Origin: Phytophthora quininea
Lineage: Eukaryota; Oomycota; Peronosporomycetes; Peronosporales; Peronosporaceae
Length of the DNA: 64,000 nt
NCBI GenBank assembly: GCA_011947345.1
Contig: JAAVTG010000574.1
Span: 48,224-112,223 of the forward strand
Direction of reading: 5' to 3'
Below, piece by piece: positions 35,102 to 45,855 of the stretch (its first letter is position 1; each line of letters begins with the position of its first letter). Under the pieces are notes generated by a model that searched no databases, was not told where the DNA came from, and saw nothing but the letters and a program-made list of their open reading frames with translations. The position numbers were made by a program, and so were the translations under genes.

Positions 35102-36372
35102 ATGCGCGTTCACCCCTTCTTCCTACTCATCCTGGCTGCTCTCGTGGCAAGCACCGCCGCCCAATCGACTGCAGACTCGACAGGAAGGTCGCTGAGAGTT
35201 GCTGTTACGTTCGGTGAGGTCGACAATTCTGAAGAGCGAGCCCCCAACCTCTCGCTGCTGAAAAGTGCCGTGTCCAAGACCATCACTTCAGCAGCGACGT
35301 CGATGAAGATCAAAATGTGGGAACTAGCGGCAAGAACGTAGACGAGTTGAAGAAGCTGCTGGGCCTGCAGAACTTCGACGACGCAGCGTTGGAGGCGTCG
35401 CCGCAGTTCAAAGTGTACGACGAACTACTGACTGCCCAAGTGTCTCGCTGGTCCAAGAAGGACATGACCCTAGAGCAGGTTCGTGTTACGCTCGGCATTG
35501 ACGGACTGTCTGGCTTCGCATTCACAAACAACCCCAACTTGAAATACTATCAGCAGTTCGTCGAGAGGCAGATCCCGACATGGGCGAAGAAGGACGAGTC
35601 GCTAACCACGGTCTGGACCAACTTGGGCCTGAACAAACTGAGGAGGAAGGCTGACATCGGCAATAACCCCAACTACCATCTCTACTTCAGTTTCATCAAC
35701 AAAAACTTCGAAAACTACGCTGTGAACGCGCTTACCGAGGCAGAAGTTAAAGCAAAGATGAGGATCATCAAGATGACAGGAATGGAGAAGCACATCAACA
35801 CATCGATGCTGGAGAGGTTCAACACCATGTTCGACACGTACCGACTAGAAGGCTGGTTCATCAATGGGGTTTCGGGTTACGATGTTTGGGCAAATTTGAA
35901 TGTTGGGGCCATTCGACCCGGCGAGCGAGCGAGCTCTCCCAATTTCCAGATCTATCGAAGTTATGCCGCGCAGCTGGATGATAAGGCTGAAAAAATCGGT
36001 TGGTAAAGTCGCCCGTCGCCAACGCTATTGGAAGGAAAGTCACGGGCGCGGAAATAAATTCGATCATCAATATTTGGGTCGACACCGGTCGATCCGATGT
36101 TTTTGTCAAGTATTCGCTGGGTTTGAACGGACTGAGGGGAAATGAGCTGACAAAAAAGAAACTACAAGTACTTCAAGACATTCCTCGACTACCGCGACCA
36201 GGTCATGGGGCAGAGAGAGTTAAACGTTGCTTTGGATGATGCGCGAACAGAAGCTATTCTGTTGAGACTCGATAAACAGCTTAATAAAAGTAGTTCCGTG
36301 TCACGCCGAGCCACAGAACAATATTCAGATGGAAATCTCATGCCTCACGAATACATAGCATCGGGCAGCTAG
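35102..36372 (+). pseudogene. RxLR-WY effector D (three frame breaks)
   Basis: The ATG at 35102 gives a textbook leader: signal peptide MRVHPFFLLILAALVASTAA, then STGRSLRVAVTF (RSLR) and VDNSEERAP. The frame breaks in the G3 run at 35319-35321, at exactly the Trp codon that is a stop in gene B. The body reads on as GKNVDELKKLLGLQNFDDAA with the same W/Y/L modules, breaks in the A6 run at 35990-35995 and again in the A-run near 36152-36157. The tail then stays open to TAG at about 36372. Gene D begins 165 bp after gene C. A TTCACTC motif about 25 bp before the start partly fits the oomycete INR. All three breaks are in homopolymers, so an intact gene is possible. Confidence 0.8.
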
Positions 36373-36489
36373 TAATGTCTCGACATCCTTATTCGAAAGT
36401 CGTGATCGTGCCACGTGGACTATTGTGGATACCGAAAGATGTCTTGCCAAGGCGCGTTGTGAAAGCACTCCCGGGCATTAAGCTCTGCT

Positions 36490-36817
36490 TACGCGTTGAC
36501 GTATGGGCAAAGTTGTACGTGGGGTGGCCAGCGAATTGAGAAAAATGGCGGACTTCCAGACGTATCGAAATTATGCCAAGAAGCTGGACAATGAGACTCA
36601 TCGTTTCAGGAAGGTTGACTTGCAGGCTGCCAGCAGCATATATAAAAAAGACACGGACGCGGCGACGGTCAGGGTCGGAGAATTTCGCCAAGTGCGCGCT
36701 AGATTTGATTGGCTTCAGGGGGAGAAGTTGCAGGATTTTATCCAGGACAAAAAGACTTTCCAGGCCAGAGTAAAACATTCTTGGATGACATTGTGGAGAG
36801 AAGTCTTATATTTCTAG
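36490..36817 (+). pseudogene. effector fragment E (C-terminal module only)
   Basis: Begins with DVWAKLYVG and continues, after a frame change, as ADFQTYRNYAKKLDNE, then DFIQDKKTFQARVK. This matches only the last module of effectors A-D (YDVWVKLKV, MYRSYVKKLDDE, KNYKYFEAF). No leader or earlier modules. It lies about 110 bp after the end of D and is a duplicated or deleted remnant. Confidence 0.6.
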
Positions 36818-36979
36818 AGACTTTATCAAATCTTCAGCCGCCGAAGCTCGAACTGGCAAAGCATTCGAGAGGTCATTCCAATAATCCGAATGCAGCTAGT
36901 GCTTTCACAACGAGATTTAGCAAGACACCTCGGTATCCACAATATTCTAGATGGCTAGGTCATGACTCTGACGATATCC

Positions 36980-37340
36980 ATCGCTTCGTGGTACTGTCTG
37001 CGGTTGCTCCCCTTGCCAGTTGCAACGGTGCAGCCGATGCTATGGAATCAACTGGTTGAAGGCTCTTGAGGGTTACTGCTACCGTGGACGGCACCGAAGA
37101 GAGAGCTTCCATCAACGCGGTGCTGAAAGACGCCATGTCCAAGGCCAAATCGAAGTCTCCTCAGTAGGAACTTCCGCCAAGCTCAAGAGCTGGGGAAGGA
37201 ATGGTGAGAACATCGACGACTTGAAGAAGCTGCTCGGATTGGAGAAGCTGGAAGATGTGTCCTTGAAAGCGTCCCCGAAGTTTAATGTCTACGAGAATTT
37301 AGAGGCCGGCCAAGTGTATCATTTGTCCAAGAAGACATGT
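36980..37340 (+). pseudogene. effector fragment F (leader plus first module)
   Basis: A hydrophobic stretch (HRFVVLSAVAPLASCNGAAD, about 36981-37040) lacks its Met. It is followed by MESTG, a TGA at 37057-37059, then RLLRVTATVDGTEERAS: RLLR and EER in register with each other. After a frame change the body begins SAKLKSWGRNGENIDDLKKL and FNVYENLEAGQV. Similarity ends abruptly near 37335, where unrelated sequence starts. The break lies in the first W/Y module, so F is a 3'-truncated copy. Confidence 0.7.
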
Positions 37341-38359
37341 TGTCTCCGTGTCGATGGGTGTTTAGCGAATGCATGTCTGCCTGGTGTCGTTCGTCCACTT
37401 CGCGGCAGCTTAGATGTCGCCACCGTAGGGTGCTGTGCGACGCATCTTCGCCCTTGGCGCCTAACTGAGTAGCTTGAGGAGCATAGGTGAACCGAGCGGG
37501 TTTTGCCGAGCCTGACCCTGAGCGCACACCAGTGACAGCATAGCATTACAGCGAGCACTTAGCTGGAAAGCCTTGGGTGCCCTGGAAGTCGGCCTTTCGT
37601 TGGACAGCGGCAGGTGATCACGCGAGGCCCACAATAAAAGACGCATGGGAGCTTGACGGTGTGTGGCGGAAGGTGATGTCAGATGAAGACGTTCATCGCA
37701 TCGACTTGCACCAGGCGTCAGCTAAAACGGGCCGAGCCTCTTGGTCGCAGCTGACCCGCCATGCCGTAGCCGCCGGTCCTTCGACGGAGCCGAAAAATGC
37801 TGCGCTTGGGCCGAGACGTTCGAGGTCTGCACGCGCTTGATCTTGCCGCTGGAGGCTCGTTACGCCAACGCACCGAATGAAAGCTCTGTCGTACCCCACC
37901 CCCTTTTGAGAGGCAGCTTGCGTTACATAGTACCCGCCTGATTCCAAATAATCAGAATTCTGACAATTCTGATCCTTTGGTGCTTGGCAAGCATTTTCAG
38001 TAAACGCGGTACAATAGACGGAATGTGTTGTCAACGATAGGTGATCGTTGGCCATTCCCTCTCTTGAAAACCACGAACTTAGGCCTACCCGGGCTCTCGC
38101 AGGAGCGCCTCCCACTGTGTTTCACTCTATGGTGTCTACTGGCAACCACGATAAGACTTCCTGGAGCCATTTGCAGAGGCCAACGTGCCTGCGAGCCACT
38201 TGATATGTTCGAACCGTCTTTTGTTAGTAAGGCAGCCATGCCACAGCTGACGATGAAGTTTAACTTTTTATTTTCTTTATGGCCTTTGCGAGAATTCTGT
38301 TGGGTAGCCGTACTTGTCGTGGCATTTACTTATGAGCAAAACTTAGTGATTTTAGCAAA
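37341..38359. other. no recognised gene
   Basis: Sequence between truncated effector F and the pogo-like element. The abrupt start at 37335-37340 suggests an insertion or deletion junction, but I see no terminal repeat. A minus-strand open frame at 37693-38115 has no recognisable motif. Confidence 0.45.
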
Positions 38360-38361
38360 TA

Positions 38362-38387
38362 CCGTATTTGTCGGATCGAGTGGGACA
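38362..38387 (+). repeat. left TIR of pogo-like element
   Basis: Begins CCGTATTTGTCGGATCGAGT; reverse complement of 45055-45080 with one G/A difference; preceded by TA. Confidence 0.9.
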
Positions 38388-39793
38388 CTCGGATCAAGTG
38401 GGAAAGCTAGTATGTAGGGGTGACACCCCTTCTCTAAACCACAGAACCTATCAAAATGAAACATGCATTTATTGGGTTTTATGAAGTTACTTTTCAACGG
38501 GAAGAACGGCATTCTCCGGCGGGGCGAGCACATGCGTTCGGAATCTACCAGAATCATCTCGAGAATATGTCCAGCCTTTTGAAAGCCTCCGATTATCGTT
38601 TCGGCGGAGATCATCTCCCACGCCTCGCCAATCATCTTCGACAGCAGAAGGTGACGCTCAATAGCATTCGACGCAAAGGGGTTCTCGATGTGCCAGCGTC
38701 GATAAAGGCCCCTGCGTAGTGTACATCGTTAGAACATCAAATAAGTAAAATAAGTAAAGAAAATGCGTACTGAACGATGCTTTTAAACGAATGCATAACG
38801 CTCACATCCATCGGCTGACTGAGGCCAGCAATCCCTGGAGGAATGTACTGGACCTCAGTACAGCCTCCTCAAGACGGTTTTTACGCTGTCCATCTTGTGG
38901 ACCTTTAAGCTGTCCAGCATCAGCATGCGGCAGCCTAGTGTTGACGGCGTCCAAACCTAGACAAGCAAACCAATTTTAGTTTGAAAAGTGTTAAATAAAA
39001 GAAAATAAATACAAACCTCGTCAATCCACTTTAGCATCGTAGCATGGTCGCAAAACGCCTTTGCTTGCGTCGTGCGGACGACATCAGGATGTCCCAGCTG
39101 GGGCTCGAAAATTCTTGGTACACTGGCCCTCCAGGCACGCCCGCAAACACAGTAAAGGCAGGGAGCTTCGTCCCTGTGGCTGACGCGCACAGGAAGACGC
39201 TGCAGCGAGCCCCATTCTCCCCATCCCTTGCACCACATCTGCTGTCTTCGCTCCTTTAAAATCGATTGTTAAACGGCCTGGGTTGTCAATCCCCAGGCCC
39301 GTTTGATCCATGTTGAAGAGGTTGCCATACCGCTCTTGCTTGCTGTAAGACGGTGGAAAGATTCCATCCTCTTCAACAGCAAAGCTGATCGACCTAGAAA
39401 ATGAGTCTGCAATTTCCTAAAACAAGTTTTAGTTGATAATAATTTTCGATCAATAAATGTAATTTAAGTACCTGCATGTTGTCGCGCAGTTTTCTACCTT
39501 TGTGAGTGATACGCCTAACAGAAAACTGTTACGCTTCAAAAGCGTGTGCACCAAGACAGTAGTGCAACGTTCGTTCTCGCTGCTGAGAAGACAGCGTCGA
39601 ACTTGCCAATCATCAGCACGATGCACTTAGTAGTGACACACAGTCCTCGTGTCTTTCTCATCAGTGTTATCCATTTTATTAACCTATAGTAATAGCATTA
39701 GTACAATTCAGCAGCATTAAAACAATAAAGTCAAATACGTACTGGGCTTCAAGCTCAGGAAACAGGACATATTGCTTTCTGGGCGATGAGGAC

Positions 39794-39798
39794 GGAGC
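39794..39798 (+). repeat. Copia target-site duplication, left
   Basis: GGAGC, repeated at 44728-44732 directly after the right LTR. Confidence 0.85.
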
Positions 39799-40130
39799 TG
39801 TTGATGGTGAGAGCGGCGAGGGCAAGGTGTAACCAAGACACTGCACCTCGTCGCGGAGCCACGCGTGGATAGCGTGTATGCAGGTGCGATGGAACCGCGA
39901 CAGCGTTCAAGATGCTGTGGTTGCTGTGAAGCAGCAACTGCAACGGGAACGGCAACCACGAAGCGCGTGGGTGCAAAAGGATGCGTCAGAGGACGCGCTC
40001 TATAGGTGAGCTAGAGGTAGACAAGTCGAACTAGACCTCACTCTGCATTTCAATCTCTCACTTCCGAAAATACACACTGCTCATCAAGTCGACTACAGTC
40101 TTCCTTCCGTTGCGCACTTCAGTTCCAAGT
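39799..40130 (+). repeat. Copia 5' LTR
   Basis: Starts TGTTGATGG and ends TTCCAAGT. The end is set by the shared sequence and by the GGAGC duplication following the right LTR. The 3' terminus is not the usual CA. Confidence 0.9.
40037..40064 (+). promoter_or_regulatory. putative INR elements in Copia LTR
   Basis: CTCACTCT (40037-40044) and CTCACTTC (40057-40064) both fit the oomycete initiator YTCANTYY. Only a partial FPR-like CATTTCAAT lies between them. A transcription start here would leave about 70-90 bases before gag. Confidence 0.4.
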
Positions 40131-40131
40131 A

Positions 40132-40143
40132 GTTATGAGCCCA
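40132..40143 (+). promoter_or_regulatory. Copia primer binding site (initiator tRNA-Met anticodon arm)
   Basis: GTTATGAGCCCA, two bases after the LTR, is complementary to the anticodon stem-loop of initiator tRNA-Met, as in Drosophila copia, which primes from an internally cut tRNA. The first gag ATG (40135) lies inside the site. Confidence 0.75.
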
Positions 40144-43100
40144 ATGCTGGGGCCAGACGACATCCTGAAAGATGGAAATTATTTCCATTGGGAATTTAAT
40201 GCAAGAATGGCGTTGGCGAGGAAGGACCTGCTGCTTCACGTCACATTGAAGTCAGACGAAGTGATGCCCGGTATCGACCGTACCTCCGTGGCGTGGACCA
40301 CGGCTGACATGAAAGCGTTTGCTATCCTGACTCGGCTGCTGAGCCCAGTTTACCAGGCGATGGTGCGCGAAGCGACATCCGCGCGACATGCATGGGAAAT
40401 ACTGGAGTCGTTCTTTGTGCGACGAAGTCTGCACAACCGCATCCAGCTACGTCGCCAACTACACGAGTTCAAGATTGTGCCGGGTAGCAGCTTACTCGAC
40501 CATTTATTGAATTTCGACACGTTGTGCATGAATATTGCTGCTGTTGGTGATCCCCTCCCCGAGGACGAGAAGTTAGTCATACTACTGGGAAGTCTCTCGT
40601 CCGAGTACGACTCGATGGTAAAAATCATAGAGAACAGCGCAGGTGTTGATCTCCTTGGTGCGAAGGAGATGCTTCGCCGAGAATACGAAAGAGCTCACAC
40701 AAGAAGTGAGGCTGAGGTTGCGCTGAAGGCTGAATACAACCATGGACGTGGGCATCTCCGAGGAGATCGCTCTAAACGGCGTACAGGACGTGGTGGGTTC
40801 ACGCGTCATGCTGGACGCGGAAGTTTTGTTGGGAAATGCTTCAACTGCGGTCGTGTCGGGCACAAGAAGGTGAACTGTCCCGACATCAGCTCACGAGATA
40901 GCGCTAGTGCTGGAGAGTTTGTATTCTCGGCCAGTGCGGAGAATTCGGGAGGATGGCTGCTGGATAGTGGCGCAAGCAGCCACATGACATTTTGTGCTGC
41001 GGACTTTGAATCGTATCGGGCGCTGAAAGCGCCGATCGATATTGGCATAGCAAATGGCCAGAAGATGACAGCGGTCGGCGTAGGCAATGTGCGATTGCAG
41101 CTGGCCAATGGCGCTCAAGTTGTTATGCAAGACGTACTGCTGGTTCCTTCTCTCGATCGGAGGCTGATTTCAGTATCGGCAATGGGCTCGAAGAATGTCG
41201 AGGCGCGCTTTCGAGGAGATAGCTGCAAGCTTTTTGGTGCAGATGGCACGCTGGTGACGGAGATACAGCGTCAGGGAAAGCTTTTCGTTTTGACGGGCAG
41301 TGCAGGAATCGCAGCAGATCTGCCGCAGGAACAGGCAAATTTGAGCACGGCAGAAGGTGATGCTTCATTATGGCACGCACGCCTAGGACATCCTCCAAGC
41401 CGCAGAATGAAAGAGATTGTTGCGTCGAGTTTGGATTTGCCACGACAGCTGACAATCAAGAGCGACATCGACGACGATGAAGTCTGTTCGGGATGCATGA
41501 AGGGAAAACTGTCGGTGACGAAGTTTCCCAAGTCTGCAAAGTCCAGTGTGAAGACACAACGCGTGCTCGCTTTGGTTCATAGTGATGTCATGGGACCAAT
41601 GAACGTGAAGACTGCAGGGGAGCACGGTATGTGCTCACCTTTATCGATGACTATTCTCGATATACCATGGTGTACTTCTTGAAGGCCAAGTCCGAAGTTA
41701 TGGACAAGTTCAAGCTGTACAAGACATTCGCAGAGAATCAGTTTGGACGGAGCGTCCAATGCATTCGAACTGACAACGGCGGGGAGTATGTGAACCACAA
41801 CTTTGCGAAGTTTTGCCAGGCTCATGGAATCATGCACCAGACGACTACCCCGTACTCTCCGCAGCAGAACGGGGTTGCAGAGAGAATGAACCGTACCATC
41901 ATGGAGATGGCAAGGTCGATGATATACCACAAAAATGTCGACAAACGCTGGTGGGGAGAGGCCGTCAGTACAGCGGTGTACATCATCAACCGAATTCCGA
42001 ACCACCTGGGTCAAGGTACTTCGCCGCATGAGATCGTCTGGGGAGCAAGCCTGAGCTTGGGCACCTCAGAGTATTTGGTGCTCGAGGTTTTGCCCACATC
42101 GACAAGTCTAAACGCAGAAAACTGGATGCGAAAGCATTTGAGTGCATCTTCTTGGGGTACTCGGAAACGTCCAAGGCTTACCGGGTGTGGAATATCACGA
42201 CGGACAAGCTCGTGATAAGTAGAAGTGTTCGTCTAGACGAATCCGACGCTACTCGCTATTTGCAAGTCGTTGCACACGATGGTGACTCTGGTATCACTGC
42301 CAGTGATGAAGGTGATAATGATCTCACCGATGCCATCGACCCCTTGGCGCCCGTGGCACCATCAGCAGAATCCATGGATACGGACGAAGACATGCTGGAG
42401 ACTCCGCCTGTGGACGAGCAAATGGGGAAGGATGACAATACAGCACATCGGCTGGCGCTTGAGCACGTTTCAGAACCACCGCTACTGGAAGATGCTGCTG
42501 ATAACGAGTTTTTGCCCGTCGACAGCGGAAATCAATTGGTGGTAAGACCTGTTCGCAGGGAATTACGGTCGGCCATGCAAATTCAACGTGAGCCATTTGG
42601 TATTGTCGACAGTGACCGAACTGTTTTCTCGTCTGCTCCACGCCGTGCTCTCCCGCTTGGTCGCCATGGAAATCAATTGCTCACACTACCAGGTATTCCA
42701 GACACATGTGACAGCTCAGAGTCTGTCGTTGAAAGTGGGCAAGGCGAAGTGCGAACTCAAGGCTCGAGTAATACTGGCCGTCGTGACAGCAAACGTCAGC
42801 GTACTTTCAGCGATGAACAAGCCAATCTGTCTGCAGAAGTACCCAGAAGCATTCATGAAGCCATGAATTCTGATGACGCAGAACGTTGGAAGCAAGCGAT
42901 GAAACAGGAACTTGACACCTTGGAGAAGAATAACACCTGGACCTACGTCACGCCAGGAGATGCCAAAGTCATTGGATCGAAGTGGGTGTTCGCTTTAAAA
43001 AGGAACGAAAAGGGCGAAATCACTCGCTACAAGGCCCGACTTGTTGCACTTGGCTGCCACCAGAAGTTCGGTATCGACTACGACGAGACATATGCTCCGG

Positions 43101-44470
43101 TCATTAACATGAACTCTGTTCGTGTCTTCCTCAATCGGAATCTGACACTGAAGCACAAGGTGGAGCTTGTCGACGCAGATGCGGCATTCACACAGGGCTA
43201 TATGACGGAGAGAGTACTGATGAAGCCTCCACCCGGAATTGCTGCGCCACAAGACATGGTATGTTTGCTTCTTCGAAGTCTTTATGGGCTTAAGCAGGCA
43301 GCGGCAATATGGTACCAGACGTTGACGAAGGTGCTCATGCAAATGGGCTTTAGAGCCTGTGGATCCGATGCATGCGTGTTCGTGAAAGTCGTCGGGGATT
43401 CGTCAGTCTACATTGGAGTGTACGTGGACGATATGCTCATCGGTGCCAAACATCAAACTGAAATTGATGCTGTCAAGAAGGATCTTGCGAGCCACTTCAA
43501 AATCAAAGAACTTGGGCCGCTCACGTACGTTCTTGGAGTAAGAGTGGGTTATTTTCCTTCCCAAGGGCACATGGTTCTCTCCCAGCAATCGACAATCGAT
43601 CGGATGGTCGAGAAATACAACCAGCGTGACGCACGAGGCACATACAATCCGTGTTCTCCCGGTGAACTTCTTGTGAAACAAGCTACGACTCCAAATCAGC
43701 AAGCTGAGATGCAGAAACGACCGTATCGTTCACTGATAGGGTCGCTTTTGTATGTCGCAATGGCAACTCGACCCGATATCGCATTTGCGGTGTGTCGATT
43801 GAGCCGATTTGTCGAGTCTCCTGGCGAAATTCACTGGAAGGCTGCCGTACGAGTGCTAAGATACTTGAAGCAGACCTCAAGTGTTGGCCTGAACTACAAG
43901 GTTGCACTAAACGGTGATCATCCAGTCGCTTTTAGCGATGCAGATTGGGCCGGCGACATGGGCGAGCGAAAATCTGTTTCGGGCGTGATGATTGTGATGA
44001 ACGGAGCACCGGTGATATACAAGTCACGGCTGCAACGAACTGTCGCGCTGAGCTCAGCAGAGGCCGAGTATATGGCTCTTTCACTCTGCGTACAAGAAGT
44101 TTTGTGGGTACGCAGTCTCCTACGTGAAATGGGTCTCCACATGCACGAGTCAACTGTTGTTCACGAGGATAACCAGAGCACGATCGCGATTGCAAGTAAT
44201 GGAGGGTATCAGTCGCGCGCCAAGCATATTGACGTGAGGCACCATTTCATCAGAGATCACGTAGCACGTGGTACGATTCGACTTCAGTATCTACCGACAC
44301 GACTACAACTCGCGGATTACCTCACGAAAGGATTGCCCACCAAAGTGTTTACCACGCTGGTCACGAAGAGTGGCGTCCACGACGAGTTGAGGGGAGTGTT
44401 GATGGTGAGAGCGGCGAGGGCAAGGTGTAACCAAGACACTGCACCTCGTCGCGGAGCCACGCGTGGATAG
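40135..44470 (+). CDS. Copia Gag-Pol polyprotein (two single-base frame breaks)
   Basis: Start at ATG 40135 (MSPMLGPDDIL) or in-frame 40144. Gag has a UBN2-like capsid region and the knuckle CFNCGRVGHKKVNC (about 40837). Protease: WLLDSGASSHM (about 40963). Integrase: LWHARLGHP, FIDDYSRYTMVYF, IRTDNGGEY and QQNGVAERMNR (41370-41890). RT: KWVFALKRNEKGEITRYKAR, DADAAFTQG, LYGLKQA and YVDDMLIGA (catalytic DD near 43427). RNase H: DADWAGD, SSAEAEYMAL, EDNQSTIAIA and ADYLTKGL. Frame breaks occur at the G4 run 41617-41620 and at AA 42047-42048. Both fit a single missing base, so the real polyprotein is probably intact, at about 1,440 residues. Confidence 0.9.
44389..44396 (+). promoter_or_regulatory. 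Copia polypurine tract
   Basis: GAGGGGAG immediately before the 3' LTR; primer for plus-strand DNA synthesis. Confidence 0.75.
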
Positions 44471-44727
44471 CGTGTATGCAGGTGCGATGGAACCGCGACA
44501 GCGTTCAAGATGCTGTGGTTGCTGTGAAGCAGCAACTGCAACGGGAACGGCAACCACGAAGCGCGTGGGTGCAAAGGATGCGTCAGAGGACGCGCTCTAT
44601 AGGTGAGCTAGAGGTAGACAAGTCGAACTAGACCTCACTCTGCATTTCAATCTCTCACTTCCGAAAATACACACTGCTCATCAAGTCGACTACAGTCTTC
44701 CTTCCGTTGCGCACTTCAGTTCCAAGT
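44397..44727 (+). repeat. Copia 3' LTR
   Basis: Identical to 39799-40130 except for one A fewer in an A-run near 44571; followed by GGAGC. Confidence 0.9.
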
Positions 44728-45054
44728 GGAGCAAAGTATTTGTTCGGGGCGGAGGCAGACGCAGAGCAGAGCTGTGCCTGCGTTTTACGCCAGCGGTAGA
44801 TGGTCGGGCGGCTGACCTTCAGCCGACCAGCCGCATCAACGGCCCGCTCTCCCTCTACCGCACAAGCACCCTGCGTATGAAGAGTGAGCATAGTAAACAC
44901 AGGATTTGCAGTATTTTAGCGCTTACCTTGTACTTGATCTTATTCTTGTTCTTCGGCCTGCACGGCATGACGAGAAATGGGATGGATGGCAGTCGACGCT
45001 TGCAATAAAAACCCTGTGAGTTTTTTTGATGACTTGAAAATGGTTACTAAAACA

Positions 45055-45080
45055 TGTCCCACTCGATCCGACAAATATGG
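45055..45080 (-). repeat. right TIR of pogo-like element
   Basis: Inverted copy of 38362-38387 with one mismatch; followed by TA at 45081-45082. Confidence 0.9.
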
Positions 45081-45082
45081 TA

Positions 45083-45855
45083 CAATCGGCAACGAATAAT
45101 GGTGATGCCGCTTAGATCGCAGAACATGAAAAATTGACGAAAACCTAAAAGATGTCCTCAAAACGAATGCACTCGATTGGGTCGTCAAGACCGCGACTAT
45201 AAGCCATCGGATGACAGTTACAAGAGCGATTTCGAGAGAACTGAGTCGGTTGATGTACTTGTGTTGTTTTATCGCTATGAAAGGAGAAATACAGCCACGG
45301 CTGTGATGTCAAGAACATGGCAAGGTGGGATGTAGTATAACGTATCAATATTTTGCTGGAAATGTCAACGATGTAGCATTATACCATAAACAAATGGGAT
45401 CCTTCTTCCTCTCTTTTATATTTTGTTGCGGAACATATTTTTAAAGAGTAGAAATTTCCCCTAAATTCGTGGTCACATGCTGCTGGACAGGACAATTGCT
45501 ATACAGTTACCAGAGGTTCGGATTATCCAAAGTATTGTATTATTCAGTAATACAATACAATACAACACTTTAAATAGTAATACTAATACGAGCATATTTG
45601 TCTAACGTATTTGTATTAATATCAGTAATATCGATACATTATTTTGTATTACATCTACTACTCTTGATAAGACTTTGTAAGTCCAATCCATAAGGCCGAG
45701 CAGTGAGGTGATCTACGTGCCCAGGGCCTCGTACAATACAGATTCCTGTCAGTTGGGACCTTTAAAGGTGAATTGATAATGAAATGTGAATAGGCAACGA
45801 AAACTCGTCTCTTTTGGAACCCCTAATAGTTGAGTTGTGAAGTGCAAAATCTTAC
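45083..45855. other. no gene; AT-rich AATAC-repeat patch
   Basis: Unplaced sequence. From about 45530 to 45660 it is AT-rich with imperfect repeats of AATAC and GTATT, the kind of tract seen near ends of some hAT elements, but no boundary is visible. Confidence 0.4.

Larger units (their letters stand above)
39799..44727 (+). mobile_element. Ty1/Copia LTR retrotransposon, young, complete
   Basis: Two LTRs of 332 and 331 bp that differ only by one A in a run, a 5-bp duplication of GGAGC, a tRNA-iMet half-molecule primer site, a polypurine tract and a full gag-protease-integrase-RT-RNase H coding region. This order is Copia-type. The near-identity of the LTRs indicates a very recent insertion. 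It sits in exon 2 of the pogo-like transposase. Confidence 0.95.
38400..44968 (-). pseudogene. pogo-like DDE transposase gene, five introns, interrupted by Copia
   Basis: Exon 1 (44968-44927) starts MPCRPKNKNKIKYK. GT-AG introns at 44926-44871, 39742-39684, 39471-39417, 39016-38957 and 38770-38712 are 55-60 bp each, and removing them keeps the protein in register. Exon 2 encodes an HTH (AAGRLKVSRPTIYRWRKTQA) and is cut by Copia at 44732/39799. Exon 3 gives LIKWITLMRKTRGLCVTTKC. The catalytic acidic positions are NMDQTGLGI (exon 4), LMLDSLKVHKM (exon 5) and GLSQPMDVSVM (exon 5), as in DDE_1. Four frame breaks remain; those in T-runs near 39525-39540 and a G-run near 39208 are homopolymer losses. 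The coding end near 38400 is uncertain because the last frame runs through the TIR. Confidence 0.8.
38362..45080 (-). mobile_element. pogo-like DNA transposon with introns, split by Copia
   Basis: Ends are 26-bp inverted repeats with one mismatch (38362-38387 and 45055-45080), each flanked outside by TA (38360-38361 and 45081-45082), the target duplication of the Tc1/mariner-pogo superfamily. Without the 4.9-kb Copia and its 5-bp duplication the element is about 1.8 kb. It carries one minus-strand transposase gene. Confidence 0.9.

Noticed and set aside
37693..38115. 140-codon minus-strand ORF as a gene
   Set aside because: No recognisable motif, no signal peptide, and overlapping open frames of similar length on the other strand.
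42256..42641. Several ORFs antisense or out of frame to Copia
   Set aside because: They overlap the continuous integrase-RT frame and show no independent features.
45530..45660. AATAC/GTATT-rich tract as a MITE or CRISPR-like array
   Set aside because: Repeats are irregular with no constant spacer; no ends or duplication visible.
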